From assembly GCA_011742915.1 (NCBI GenBank), contig JAAQTN010000017.1:1-64000 (forward strand): a DNA stretch of 64,000 nt, written 5' to 3'. A model generated the notes under the pieces. That model made no database searches and had not been told where the DNA came from. It saw only the letters and a program-made list of their open reading frames with translations. Shown here in pieces: positions 15,935-24,882 of this stretch. How positions within the stretch are numbered: the stretch's first letter is position 1; the number at the start of each line of letters is the position of its first letter. Made by a program: the position numbers and the translations under genes. The stretch is from Billgrantia desiderata (lineage in GTDB: Bacteria; Pseudomonadota; Gammaproteobacteria; Pseudomonadales; Halomonadaceae).

Positions 15935-17983
15935 TCAAGTACCTGGGTTCGGGTGTCCGCTATCAGCCTGCAGATCGGCGGCGGGTACCCGGTTCGCCCC
16001 CCAACTGCGATGAACGTAGCCGGTGACCCGGTTGAGCTCCTCCTGGGTGACGTTGGCCAGCTCGCCGCGCTCCAGCGGATCGTAGTGGAAGATGTAGAGC
16101 CGCGAGGCGAACTGCTCGAAGGGCAGGGAGGCTTCGCCGAAGCGCTCGCCGTTGCCTGCCGTACTGACCCTGACGCCATCGCCCCAGTCCTGGCCGCTGT
16201 CGTTGTTGGGATTGAAGAAGTAGACCCGCATTACGTCCGTGGGATCGAGGGAGACGCGCAGGATGGTGATGGCGTGCCAACCGATGAAGCGCGCCGCGCT
16301 ATCGGTCACGGCGATGCCCGCCGGCTGCGGGTGGATGAGGGGCTGATTGCCGTTGTAGTAGGGGTGATAGCTGGCGTAGAAGTGGCGCAAAAAGACGTCC
16401 AGCTCATGCAGCTGGCCGCTGGCCACGTCCACGTTGATACGAAAGCCGCGCCCCGACCACCAACCGTGGAACTCCGGATTGACCCAACGGTGCGGGTCGC
16501 CCTCGCGGCCGATGCAGCGCCGGCCCATCTCGGCATAGATGCGGTCCAGGTGCGGCACCACGATCAGCGACACCGGATCGAGATCCATCGGCAGGCTCTG
16601 TGCCACGCCACCACTGCTCTCCATCGAGGAGATCGGCTGGCCTTCGAAGTGCATCACGATCTCGTCGTCGCGGGCGGCCCAGGCCACCATCTGCAGCAGG
16701 TAGTCGGGATCGTTGTAAGCCCACATGGAGAGTGCCCTGGCCGACTGACAGGTCGGGTTGTTGCCCTGACCTACGCCCAGCGGCAGCCCCAGCATGCACA
16801 ACACCCCCTCGAGCAGGCGGGCACGCGGCGAGACCGCATCGCCGTATGCCAGGTTGAGGCGGGCCTGGGACCACTCGGAGAGCGGTAGTCCCAGTTGACG
16901 CCACATGGCGGGGGCAACAGGGGGTTGATAGAGGATGCCGCGCTCCAGCATCAACGCCAGGCCGTACACCGCCTGGGGTGTGGCCGGGTGCACGGCGCTG
17001 CGGATCAGCGCGTGGGCCAGTTCGCGATAGCACAGCAGGCAGTCGCGGCCGGTGGAGGAGAGCCCCAGGGCCTCGGTGATGAGATGGTCGCCGTGGTCGA
17101 GCAGGTGGCGCAGCAGCACCGGGTGGTAGGGGGACACCAGCCCGGTGTCGTGCATGGCGCGGGCGAAGCCGGTGGCCTCTCCCTGCAAGGCGGCGTTGTC
17201 CATGCTGGCCAGGCGCTGACGATAGACCTCGAGGCCGGGGTCTTCGCGGCAGGCGCGGGTAGGGCCATACAGTGAACTCACCAGGCGGTCGGCGCCCTGG
17301 CCGCTGGTTCCCAGGTCGATGGCGGGGTCGGCCTGGCAGATGGCGATCTGGGTGATCATCTGCTTGACCGCCTCCACTTGGATCGGGCGCTGTTGCAGGA
17401 TCCGCCAGATCTCCTCGATCAGCTGATCGATGATGTGCTCGTAGCCGATACGCTCGGCAAGGTGATGGAACAGGTATCGCGGAATCCGCGCCAGGCGCCC
17501 CTGGGTTTCCCGCTCTGCCTCGCTGGGGGCGCTGAACAGCAGCCAGAGGTTGAGCGCCATCACCTGGGTCAGGTAGTGGTGAGCCTGCTCGGCGGATACC
17601 AGCGGGTGCAGGTAGTCGCCCATGGCCACCGCCAGCAGCCGCAGCTCGCTCAAGGCCTCGATCACCACCGTGTTGGCATCGGGGCTCTTGAGCGAATAGG
17701 TGGTCAGAGAAGGGAGCAGATACTGCGGCGAGTCCCAGTCGGAGCCGAGAAACACGCCGGCCTCTTCCAATGCCCTGGCGCGTACCTCCAGGGCGGCGGC
17801 GCCACCGGGGTGGAGCAGCACGCGGCGTGCCGTATCCAGCACGCGTGGAAGTTTGCCCGGCTTGGCGAAGTCGCGGGCCTCACCGAGCATGGCGGTCGCC
17901 TCGTCGAGGTTGGCCAGCAATCTGGGCAGCTTCTCCTCGTCCGCTGGCGGGGTGCCCTCGTGCATGTGCCGGTTCGTGGTCAC
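15935..17983 (-). CDS. Conserved-looking 682-residue protein of unknown function, possible papain-like fold
   Basis: I do not recognise this protein. It has no signal peptide or membrane helix and is mostly helical in residues 1-390. The C-terminal third holds a run with the order expected of papain-like enzymes: Cys412 at the start of a probable helix (GNNPTCQSARALSMWA), His570 in a beta-like stretch (FIGWHAITILRV), and Asn591/Asn593 (FFNPNNDSGQDWG) 21-23 residues later. That C-H-N order suggests a cysteine peptidase, amidase or transglutaminase-like acyl transferase; this is inference. The GTG at 17983 has AAGGAG upstream. It follows the ATP-grasp gene by 42 bases. Confidence 0.75.
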   Translation of the reverse strand: MTTNRHMHEGTPPADEEKLPRLLANLDEATAMLGEARDFAKPGKLPRVLDTARRVLLHPGGAAALEVRARALEEAGVFLGSDWDSPQYLLPSLTTYSLKSPDANTVVIEALSELRLLAVAMGDYLHPLVSAEQAHHYLTQVMALNLWLLFSAPSEAERETQGRLARIPRYLFHHLAERIGYEHIIDQLIEEIWRILQQRPIQVEAVKQMITQIAICQADPAIDLGTSGQGADRLVSSLYGPTRACREDPGLEVYRQRLASMDNAALQGEATGFARAMHDTGLVSPYHPVLLRHLLDHGDHLITEALGLSSTGRDCLLCYRELAHALIRSAVHPATPQAVYGLALMLERGILYQPPVAPAMWRQLGLPLSEWSQARLNLAYGDAVSPRARLLEGVLCMLGLPLGVGQGNNPTCQSARALSMWAYNDPDYLLQMVAWAARDDEIVMHFEGQPISSMESSGGVAQSLPMDLDPVSLIVVPHLDRIYAEMGRRCIGREGDPHRWVNPEFHGWWSGRGFRINVDVASGQLHELDVFLRHFYASYHPYYNGNQPLIHPQPAGIAVTDSAARFIGWHAITILRVSLDPTDVMRVYFFNPNNDSGQDWGDGVRVSTAGNGERFGEASLPFEQFASRLYIFHYDPLERGELANVTQEELNRVTGYVHRSWGANRVPAADLQADSGHPNPGT

Positions 17984-18025
17984 GCCGACTCCTTGTGATC
18001 GAGCTGTCGTGCCATGACGCCTTGA

Positions 18026-19249
18026 TCAAACGTAGAAATCAAGCTCTTCCTGGTGCTTGAGCAGCTCCCGCAGGCGATTCGGATCATCGCCCTTGAAGTA
18101 GATCAGGCCCCAGTGGGTACCGAAGGCGGTGCGCTTGGTCACGGTTTCTTCCATGGGCGGCGTGAGTTCGTGGGACTCGAAGTAGGGGTCGTCTTCCACC
18201 TCTTCGGGGATCTCCAGGCGACTGACCACGCGACGCCGTGGATAAACGCCGAAGCAGCCGGCATAGCACTTGGCGTCCTCGACTTCGCGGGGGAAGAAGG
18301 CCGCGACCTCCTCGGCGGTGCTCTTGGGGTCGAACACCAGCATGCTGGCCTGGTAGGCATTGAAGCCGTAGACCCGTTCGAGCAGCTCGAACACCTTGAA
18401 GCCCGGGGGACGATAGGCCACCTCGCCGAAGTACATCTCGCCGTCGCTGGTGACGAAGTACTCGGGGTGGATCAGGCCGAAATCGATATCGAAGGCCTTG
18501 ATCAGCTTCTCGATCTGAGCGGTGATCTGGGGTCGGTAGCGTTCCAGCTCCGGCGAGGCGGGCACGAAGACCGAATAGCCCAGGGTGACGTATTCCGAGA
18601 TGTTGAGAAAGGCAATCTTGCCGTCATGGATCCACGCCTCCACGGCGAACTCCCAGCCGTCCAGATGCGATTCCATCAGCACCGGAAACTCTTCGTCGGG
18701 AATGGTATCGACCTCATCAGGGGTGCGGATCACCCGGTGCCCCAGGCAGCCGGCCTTGTCGAAGGCCTTGAGGTGGATGGGGTCGTTGGGGTCGCCGTCC
18801 AGCTTGAGCAGGGTCTGGTTGACGCGCTTGAGAAAGCGGATGACGTCGCCCTTGTCGTGGGCTTCCTCGAAGATACCCACGCGAATGCCGCCAAGCTGGG
18901 CGCGGCGTTTCATCAGCGCCTTGTCGCGCAGCAGCAGCGACTGGCCGTAGAGCCGTGGGTTGTCGAGCAGCACCGAGTTGATGGCGCCGGCCCATTCGAC
19001 GGTTTCCTCGAACAGCGGGATCGCCACGTCGACCCCCATCTCCTTCAGGGTCTCGGCAATTTCCAGCGAGCGGTCGTTGAGTCGTTCGAAGTTCCATGGC
19101 ACATGAGGGATGCCGTGCTTCTGGCAGTACTCTTCGGCCCATTCCGGCGCCACCACGATGTAGCGACGGTCGAAGTTCTCGGCCGCCTCGACGGCATTCA
19201 GACTCCAGCCGAGCAGTGCGATGTAGCCCTTGTCGGGATTCTTGTCCAT
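18026..19249 (-). CDS. ATP-grasp domain protein
   Basis: A 407-residue probable carboxylate-amine or carboxylate-thiol ligase. The N-terminal pre-ATP-grasp part begins GYIALLGWSLNAVEAAENF. The ATP-grasp core includes FPVLMESHLDGWEFAVEAWI and the metal-binding end GEMYFGEVAYRPPGFKVFE, equivalent to the E-x-N/A-x-R-x-G motif. The C-terminal 110 residues are family specific and acidic. ATG 19249 follows GGAGA. It is the first gene of a leftward set with the 682-residue protein and the PII-like protein. Substrate is not predictable from sequence; a peptide or amide-bond-forming role is inferred. Confidence 0.82.
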   Translation of the reverse strand: MDKNPDKGYIALLGWSLNAVEAAENFDRRYIVVAPEWAEEYCQKHGIPHVPWNFERLNDRSLEIAETLKEMGVDVAIPLFEETVEWAGAINSVLLDNPRLYGQSLLLRDKALMKRRAQLGGIRVGIFEEAHDKGDVIRFLKRVNQTLLKLDGDPNDPIHLKAFDKAGCLGHRVIRTPDEVDTIPDEEFPVLMESHLDGWEFAVEAWIHDGKIAFLNISEYVTLGYSVFVPASPELERYRPQITAQIEKLIKAFDIDFGLIHPEYFVTSDGEMYFGEVAYRPPGFKVFELLERVYGFNAYQASMLVFDPKSTAEEVAAFFPREVEDAKCYAGCFGVYPRRRVVSRLEIPEEVEDDPYFESHELTPPMEETVTKRTAFGTHWGLIYFKGDDPNRLRELLKHQEELDFYV

Positions 19250-19370
19250 GGAGCGTCTCCTCAGGTGTGTGTACATCTCCTCATCGTTCCCTTGCTTCTT
19301 TCACCCTAGCCGATTTAGCTCCCCACTCACAGCCCGGACCGCAGCCCATGCCGGCCTCGAGCGACGGTCC

Positions 19371-19399
19371 TTGCTCGCCTCCGGTGCCGCTGGTATAGT
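19371..19399 (+). promoter_or_regulatory. Promoter of the SRP RNA gene
   Basis: TTGCTC (19371-19376), a 17-base spacer and TATAGT (19394-19399) make a good sigma-70 promoter. The predicted start near 19406 would leave a leader of about 58 bases before the mature RNA. Confidence 0.6.
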
Positions 19400-19463
19400 G
19401 CACGCGCACTCGGCAAGCCATTGATGCAGGCCGGGTTCGATGCCCTCAATGGCATCGTGTCGT

Positions 19464-19573
19464 GGTGGCCCCGTCGGTCCTCCCGCAACGCTAAACCGCA
19501 AACCCCGCCAGGCCCGGAAGGGAGCAACGGTAGTGGTGGTCGCGTGTGCCGGGATGTGGCTGTCGGGGCCGCC
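19464..19573 (+). ncRNA. ffs: Signal recognition particle 4.5S RNA
   Basis: About 110 nt with the complete small-type bacterial SRP RNA. The terminal stem pairs ggtggccccg (19464-19473) with cggggccgcc (19564-19573). The 5' side has the conserved tcctcccgcaacgct. The apical domain carries the GGAA tetraloop in ggcccggaagggagc, and the 3' side has gcgtgtgccgggatgtggc. It binds Ffh and scaffolds co-translational targeting of membrane proteins. Ends are set from the stem and may be off by one or two bases. Confidence 0.95.
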
Positions 19574-19587
19574 TCCATTTCGGCCCC
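19565..19587 (+). terminator. Possible terminator overlapping the SRP RNA 3' end
   Basis: ggggccg (19565-19571) can pair with cggcccc (19581-19587) as an alternative to the RNA's terminal stem. No T run follows, so this is weak. Confidence 0.3.
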
Positions 19588-19636
19588 TGGGTACCGGGTG
19601 CAGCCTCGTGTCTCTCAGCTCAGCACGCTTCGATGT

Positions 19637-19671
19637 TAGACCTTGGTCTATTTAGACTTTGGTGTTAATAT
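19637..19671 (+). promoter_or_regulatory. Promoter with palindromic operator
   Basis: TTGGTC (19643-19648), 17 bases, then TAATAT (19666-19671) form a strong promoter. The -35 sits inside a perfect palindrome tagacc-tt-ggtcta (19637-19650), and a half-site tagac follows at about 19652. This looks like a repressor or activator site controlling the small gene at 19708. Confidence 0.6.
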
Positions 19672-19707
19672 GCAGTGCAGCAAAACGCTTGCGAGAGGAT
19701 GTGCACC

Positions 19708-20013
19708 ATGCAGATCGACGCCACGCCCAACGCCGGTATACAGCGCAGCCTGCGCCAGTGCCTGTCGAACGCTGCCTTTCTGCTCTACCAGCAGGGTCAC
19801 GTGCTGGAGACCATCACCATCCCCTTTCGCGGACTCGATAGCCGCGCGCTGCGCCAGATGCGCGAAGCCTCTCAGGAGTGGCCTGCCTGTCAGCGGGTGC
19901 TGGAGAGCAGCGAGGCTGCCGTCTACAACGAACACGGCCGCTTCGTGCTGAGCGCCATGGGCCGCGAGCTGCTGTTCGACATGTTCGGCCAGGGTGCGGC
20001 GGACTGCGCCTGA
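19708..20013 (+). CDS. Small conserved-type protein of unknown function
   Basis: A 101-residue soluble protein I cannot assign. It has no signal peptide or membrane helix and is mixed helical (SLRQCLSNAAFLLYQQGHVL) with Cys at about 14, 61 and 100. ATG 19708 follows GAGAGG and lies about 30 bases after the predicted transcript start; an ATG at 19699 and one at 19675 are alternatives, the latter too close to the promoter. Ends before a strong hairpin, so it is probably a single-gene transcript under a dedicated operator. Confidence 0.65.
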   Translation: MQIDATPNAGIQRSLRQCLSNAAFLLYQQGHVLETITIPFRGLDSRALRQMREASQEWPACQRVLESSEAAVYNEHGRFVLSAMGRELLFDMFGQGAADCA

Positions 20014-20047
20014 GCCCGACAGCAACGAGCAATGCAAGGAACGAACG

Positions 20048-20074
20048 AGCGGGGAGGCCAATGGCCTCCCCGCT
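20048..20074. terminator. Strong bidirectional hairpin
   Basis: A perfect 12-base stem (agcggggaggcc / ggcctccccgct) with a 3-base loop lies between the small gene (plus) and the amino-acid binding protein (minus). Confidence 0.75.
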
Positions 20075-20106
20075 GCGTTTGCGCGCCTGGATTGCTGGCC
20101 GGGAGC

Positions 20107-20901
20107 TTACTGCGAGATATCGCGACCGAAGTATCGCTCGCTGATCTCGGCGTAGCGGCCGTTGGCCTTGATCGCCGCCAGCGCTTCGTTCAAGCGCTCC
20201 AGCAGTTCCTCGTTGCCCTTGTTCACGGCGATGCCGATGTCGTCGACGTAGATCGGCTCGCCCAGCGGCTGCACCGGCAGATTGGCGTTGTGGATGGCGT
20301 TCTCGCCGATCAGTTGGTCGGTGATCACCGCATCCACCCGGCCGCGAACGGTGAGGTCGCGCAGGGCGGTGACGTCGTCGGTGTAGGTCGTCAAGTCATC
20401 GCTGTACTCGCGGGCGGCATCGGCGAAGCTGCTGGCCACCAGCACGCCGAGGGTCTTGCCGCGAATGTCCTCGACCTCGTGCAGCTCGCCGTTGTTGGCG
20501 CTGATGAAGACCTGAGCCCCGGAGCTGTAGTAAGGGTCGGTGAAGTCGACCTGCTCCTGGCGTGCTTCGGTGATCGCCATGCTGCCGATGATGGCATCGA
20601 AGCGGTTGGAGCGCAGCGCGGCGATCAGGGTTTGCCAAGGGTTGGCCACCGGTTCGGCGGTCATGCCCATCTCCTCGGCCAGGGCTCGGCCGATATCCAC
20701 GTCGAAACCGGCCAGTTTGCCGTTCTCGCGGTAGCTGAAGGGCGGATAGAGCCCGGTCATGGCGTAGGTGAAAGTCTCCTGCTCGGCGCGGGCCTCGCTC
20801 ACCGGCAGCAGCGTGGCGGTAGCGACCACGGCCAGGGTAGCGGTCGTGGCGAGTGCAGTGGAGAAAGTCGTGGCGAAAAGAGAGCGCAGTGTATTGTTCA
20901 T
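20107..20901 (-). CDS. Polar amino-acid ABC transporter substrate-binding protein (family 3)
   Basis: A 264-residue periplasmic protein with a signal peptide (residues 1 to about 39, ending SEARA) and the family 3 signature GFDVDIGRALAEEMG. Other family blocks are NRFDAIIGSMAITEARQEQVDFTDPYY and the late AVNKGNEELLERLNEAL. It would capture an amino acid or related cation for the permease and ATPase encoded upstream on the same strand. It is the last gene of the transporter set, 82 bases after the ATPase, a spacing that fits higher expression of the binding protein. Confidence 0.92.
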   Translation of the reverse strand: MNNTLRSLFATTFSTALATTATLAVVATATLLPVSEARAEQETFTYAMTGLYPPFSYRENGKLAGFDVDIGRALAEEMGMTAEPVANPWQTLIAALRSNRFDAIIGSMAITEARQEQVDFTDPYYSSGAQVFISANNGELHEVEDIRGKTLGVLVASSFADAAREYSDDLTTYTDDVTALRDLTVRGRVDAVITDQLIGENAIHNANLPVQPLGEPIYVDDIGIAVNKGNEELLERLNEALAAIKANGRYAEISERYFGRDISQ

Positions 20902-20983
20902 TGTCTTGCCTCTTGTTCCGGTGCAGGTTGCGTTGAGGTGGCGTCGCCGGCATTACGGCATCGGGTACCGGCGCCGCCGGCTG

Positions 20984-21706
20984 TTACAGCACCCGGCTGA
21001 GAAACTGCCTGGCCTTGGGGTGCTGTGGGTTACTGAAGAGGGTTCCCGGTGGGCCCTGCTCGGCGATGGTGCCGCCGTCGAGGAACACCACCCGGTCGGC
21101 CACTTCGCGGGCGAAGCCCATCTCGTGGGTGACGACCACCATGGTCATGCCATCGGCGGCGAGTCCCTTCATCACTTCCAGCACCTCGCCGACCAGCTCC
21201 GGATCGAGCGCCGAGGTAGGCTCGTCGAACAGCATCACTGAGGGTTCCATGGCCAATGCCCGGGCGATGGCCACGCGCTGCTTCTGGCCCCCGGAGAGCT
21301 TCTCCGGATAGGCGTCGCTCTTGTCGCCGAGCCCGACCTTGTCGAGTAGCTGACGAGCCCGTTCGATGGCCTCGGCCTTGGGGATGCGCTTGACGTGCAC
21401 CGGCGCCTCGATGACGTTTTCCAGCACCGTCATGTGCGGGAAGAGATTGAAGTGCTGGAACACCATGCCGACGTTCTCGCGCACCTTGTTCAGCGGCGTG
21501 GTGGCGGGATCGATCTCCTGGCCGTCGATGACGATGCTGCCCTCGTCCTTCAGCTCCAGGAAATTGAGGCAGCGCAGCAGTGTGCTCTTGCCGGAGCCGC
21601 TGGCCCCGATCAGCACCACGACCTCCCGAGGGCGGACTTCGAGGTCGACGCCCTTGAGGACGTGGAGCTCGCCGAAATACTTGTGCAGGTTGCTGACGAT
21701 GATCAT
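20984..21706 (-). CDS. Amino-acid ABC transporter ATP-binding protein
   Basis: A 240-residue ATPase of the GlnQ/HisP type. Walker A is GASGSGKST, the Q-loop is [19 protein letters not shown], the signature is LSGGQKQR, Walker B is [13 protein letters not shown] and the switch His is in [13 protein letters not shown] 21706 overlaps the permease TGA by four bases. The frame remains open much further upstream, but that part is out of frame with the permease gene that occupies it. Confidence 0.95.
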   Translation of the reverse strand: MIIVSNLHKYFGELHVLKGVDLEVRPREVVVLIGASGSGKSTLLRCLNFLELKDEGSIVIDGQEIDPATTPLNKVRENVGMVFQHFNLFPHMTVLENVIEAPVHVKRIPKAEAIERARQLLDKVGLGDKSDAYPEKLSGGQKQRVAIARALAMEPSVMLFDEPTSALDPELVGEVLEVMKGLAADGMTMVVVTHEMGFAREVADRVVFLDGGTIAEQGPPGTLFSNPQHPKARQFLSRVL

Positions 21707-22356
21707 TTGGCGGTATCCATGCGATGTTCGAGGCGGCTGAGGACGTAGGTGAACAGCGCCACCATGGCCAGGTAGTAGAGGCCGGCGATGGTGTAGAACT
21801 CGAGCTGCTTGAAGGTCACCGCCGCGTTGTCCATGGAGAGGCTGAAGATCTCGGTGATGCCGATGAAGGCCACCAGCGAGGAGTCCTTGAGGCCGATGAT
21901 GAACTGGTTGCCCATGGGCGGGATGGCACGCTTGAAGGCCTGGGGCAGGATGATCCGGCGCATCGCCAGGCCGCGTTTCATGCCCAGCGACTGCGCGGCT
22001 TCCATCTGGCCGCGGTCCACCGACTGGATGCAGCCGCGGAAGATCTCGGCGATGTAGGCGCCGCTGTGAATGGCCAGCGCGATGGTGCCGGCCCAGAAGG
22101 CGGAGAGCACCACGAAGTGGGTGATGCCGAAATAGAGCCACATGATCTGCACGATCAGCGGCGTGCCGCGAATGATGCCGACATAGCCGTTGTAGACGAT
22201 GCCCAGCGATCTCAGGCCCGAGACCTTCATCAGGGCGAAGATGAGCCCGATGACGAGGGCCAGGCCGAGCGAAATGCCGGTGATCTGGAGGGTCATCCAC
22301 GCTGCCCGCGTGAAGGCGGGAAAGGTGGCGATCAGGTCGTGAAGAAAGGAGGTCAT
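21703..22356 (-). CDS. Amino-acid ABC transporter permease (HisM/GlnP type)
   Basis: A 217-residue inner-membrane permease with about five helices. The EAA loop is visible as [20 protein letters not shown], and the family block [18 protein letters not shown] is present. A single permease gene suggests a homodimer. Start ATG 22356 has AAAGGAGG immediately upstream. It follows the thiolase gene by 37 bases in the same direction, placing the transporter at the downstream end of the catabolic genes. Confidence 0.94.
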   Translation of the reverse strand: MTSFLHDLIATFPAFTRAAWMTLQITGISLGLALVIGLIFALMKVSGLRSLGIVYNGYVGIIRGTPLIVQIMWLYFGITHFVVLSAFWAGTIALAIHSGAYIAEIFRGCIQSVDRGQMEAAQSLGMKRGLAMRRIILPQAFKRAIPPMGNQFIIGLKDSSLVAFIGITEIFSLSMDNAAVTFKQLEFYTIAGLYYLAMVALFTYVLSRLEHRMDTAK

Positions 22357-22393
22357 GGTCGAATTCCGTTGTTGTTCGTTTCGGCGCAGCGCT

Positions 22394-23587
22394 TCATAGG
22401 CAGCTTTCGATCACCACGGCGATACCCTGCCCGCCGCCGACGCAGGCGGTGGCGCAGCCATAACGGCCGCCGCGAGAGGCGAGTATTCGCGCGAGGGTGC
22501 CGGCCAGGCGTATGCCGGTGGCGCCTAGCGGGTGGCCCAGGGCCAGGGCGCCACCCCAGACGTTGACCCGGGCGGGATCGAGTCCGAGCTTGCGCATGGC
22601 ATGCAGCGGTACCGCGGCAAAGGCTTCGTTGATCTCCCAGACGTCGATCTGCGCGGCGGTCAGGCCGGCACGCGCCAGCGCCTGTTCGGCGGCTGCCGCG
22701 GCTCCGGCGCCCATGCGTTCGGGAGTCACGCCCACGTCGGCGAAGGCGACGATGCGGGCGATGGGGCTGACGTCGTGGCGCTCGAGGGCGCCGGCAGACA
22801 TCAGCAGCGTCGCCGCGGCACCGGACGTCAGCGGCGAGCTGTTGCCGGCGGTGACCCGACCCTCGTCGAGGAAGACCGGAGCGAGCCCGGAAAGCCGCTC
22901 GAGGCTGGTATCGGGACGGATGTTCGCGTCCCGCTCGACCGCTTTCCCGGCGGGGTTGGTCAGCGCCAGGCGTTCGCCGTCGAAGCGCCCCTCGGCGTCG
23001 GCCTGGGCGGCGCGGCGGTGCGATGCCAGAGCGAACTCGTCCATTTCGTCGCGCGCGATGCCGGCCGCCTGGGCCAGGCGCTCGGCGGTGAGGCCCATGT
23101 TCAGCGCCACCTCGAGTTCGAGCCAGGGAGCGTTCTGCAGGGCGCCGGGGAGGGTCAGTGCGCCCTCCTGGAACAGGGTGGGGCCCATGGGCACCCGGCT
23201 CATGTTCTCACAGCCGCCCGCCACGGCCACTTCCACCGCGCCGGCCTGGATCTCGCGGGCGGCGCTGCGCAGGGCGGCCAGCCCCGAGCCGCACTGCTGG
23301 TCGATCTGACGGCTGGCGCAGTCGCGGCCATGTGGGCCGAGCCGCTGCGACAGCCATAGCGGGTAGCGTCCGCCAAAGCTCCACTGCTCCTTGACCGGCA
23401 GCGCACAGCCGACGCTGAGATCCTCCACTGCCTGCGGGTCGAGACCGCTGCGCTCGAGCAGGGCATCGATCACCTGGGCGAGCAGGGCGTCGCCACGGAT
23501 CTCGGCCCAGTCATCCACCTCGGGCTTGCGCGGGTGGGCGCGGCTGAAGGCGCTGCGGCCATAGTCGACGAGGTACGCCTCCTTCAC
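22394..23587 (-). CDS. Thiolase (acetyl-CoA acetyltransferase family)
   Basis: A 397-residue thiolase with the nucleophilic Cys99 in DQQCGSGLAALRSA, the His motif GGALALGHPLGATGIRL and the second Cys in CVGGGQGIAVVIE near the end. It would cleave a beta-ketoacyl-CoA (for example acetoacetyl-CoA) with CoA. The GTG start at 23587 overlaps the TGA of the upstream M20 gene by four bases. Chain-length preference cannot be read from the sequence; context with a 3-oxoacid CoA-transferase suggests the degradative direction. Confidence 0.92.
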   Translation of the reverse strand: MKEAYLVDYGRSAFSRAHPRKPEVDDWAEIRGDALLAQVIDALLERSGLDPQAVEDLSVGCALPVKEQWSFGGRYPLWLSQRLGPHGRDCASRQIDQQCGSGLAALRSAAREIQAGAVEVAVAGGCENMSRVPMGPTLFQEGALTLPGALQNAPWLELEVALNMGLTAERLAQAAGIARDEMDEFALASHRRAAQADAEGRFDGERLALTNPAGKAVERDANIRPDTSLERLSGLAPVFLDEGRVTAGNSSPLTSGAAATLLMSAGALERHDVSPIARIVAFADVGVTPERMGAGAAAAAEQALARAGLTAAQIDVWEINEAFAAVPLHAMRKLGLDPARVNVWGGALALGHPLGATGIRLAGTLARILASRGGRYGCATACVGGGQGIAVVIESCL

Positions 23588-24882
23588 GAGCGATCTCCCC
23601 TGGTTCTGGTACCCATGGTCCGGGGCATCTCCGCCCAGCGATGGATGAACAGCGCGTAGGTGGTCAGCACGTGGCGAATCGAGTCAATCTCGACGCACTC
23701 GTCGACACCGTGGATGCGCTGGGCCACCGGCCCGTAGCAGGTGCCATTGATCGCGCCGCTGACGTGGAAGGCGCGCAGGTCGGTAGTGCAGGTGGAGAGA
23801 TAGGTGGCCGGCGACTCGCCGAGCAGATCCTGATGGCAGCGCGAAAGCAGCTCGATGCCCGGCGCCTCGAGGTCGACCAGGTGTCCTTCGGAGCGGAAGC
23901 CATGAAACTCCACCCGGGGTGCGGGGCCGGCATCGGCAAGTTCGGCGTGGCGCGACGCCACGCAGTGGCGCACACGCTCCATCACCTCATCGGGCGTCAT
24001 GCCCGGCGGAAAGCCCACGCGCCCTTCGAGGATGGCATGGGCAGGCACGCTGGACGCCCAATTGCCGCCCTCGATCTTGCCGATGCTGAGGTTGAAGGGG
24101 CTGTCGAGGGCATCGTAGGGCGCCTGGCGCGGCAGGCCGTTGATCTCGGCCTCCAGCGCCTTGAATGCGGGCAGATACTCGACCAGGGTCTCGATGGCGT
24201 TGCGTCCGGCACGGGTGTCGAGCACGTGGGCCGGCACGCCGTCGAGGCGCATGCGGAACCACAGCACGCCGACCTGGCCGGCGTAGATCCGGGCACCGAA
24301 GGGCTCGGGAATCAGCACGAAGTCGCCGCTGAAGCCCTGGTGCAGGCAGGCAAGAGCGCCGTTACCGGTGCACTCCTCCTCGATCACCGTCTGCAGGGTC
24401 AGGGGGAAGTCGATGGCGATGCCGGCCTGGCGTACCGCCTGCACGGCCATCACCATGGCGGCAATGCCGGCCTTCATGTCGCCGGCGCCGCGCCCGTAGA
24501 GCCAGCCGTCCTGCTCCCAGGGCTCCCAGGGCGGGCGGGCCCACATGTCGGTGGGCTCGGCGGGTACCACGTCGAGGTGACCGTTGAACACCAGGTGCGG
24601 CCCAGGGGAATCGGCATTGAGCTGAGCCACCAGGTTGTAGCGTCCGGCGCAGTCCCATTCGGTGGGGACGCGGTGGGCATGCGCGGCGAAACCGGGGGCG
24701 TCCAGCGGTACCCGGGTAACCGGCAGTTCGAGGCGTTCGAACCAGCGCTCCATGGTCTCCAGCGCGCCGTGCTCACGGCCCAGCACGCTGTAGCTGCGCA
24801 CCAGATCGCAGGTCAGCGCCAGGGTGTCGTCCAGCAGCGCCTCGCAGCGTTCGACGATGCGCTGTTCGATGTCACTCAGCAT
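23584..24882 (-). CDS. M20 family deacylase/peptidase (ArgE/DapE-like)
   Basis: A 432-residue zinc metalloenzyme. Metal-binding motifs are FNGHLDVVP, YGRGAGDMKAG (bridging Asp) and the catalytic EEE in VIEEECTGNG, with a late H in RIHGVDECV. Members hydrolyse N-acyl amino acids or dipeptides in the cytoplasm. The ATG at 24882 shares one base with the TGA of the CoA-transferase beta subunit, so it is translationally coupled to it. Within this operon it probably releases a free amino acid from an acylated substrate; that is inferred from context. Confidence 0.88.
   Translation of the reverse strand: MLSDIEQRIVERCEALLDDTLALTCDLVRSYSVLGREHGALETMERWFERLELPVTRVPLDAPGFAAHAHRVPTEWDCAGRYNLVAQLNADSPGPHLVFNGHLDVVPAEPTDMWARPPWEPWEQDGWLYGRGAGDMKAGIAAMVMAVQAVRQAGIAIDFPLTLQTVIEEECTGNGALACLHQGFSGDFVLIPEPFGARIYAGQVGVLWFRMRLDGVPAHVLDTRAGRNAIETLVEYLPAFKALEAEINGLPRQAPYDALDSPFNLSIGKIEGGNWASSVPAHAILEGRVGFPPGMTPDEVMERVRHCVASRHAELADAGPAPRVEFHGFRSEGHLVDLEAPGIELLSRCHQDLLGESPATYLSTCTTDLRAFHVSGAINGTCYGPVAQRIHGVDECVEIDSIRHVLTTYALFIHRWAEMPRTMGTRTRGDRS

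Noticed and set aside
19428..19448. tRNA T-arm-like sequence (gggttcgatgccc)
   Set aside because: No acceptor, D or anticodon arm fits around it. It is part of the leader hairpin of the SRP RNA gene.
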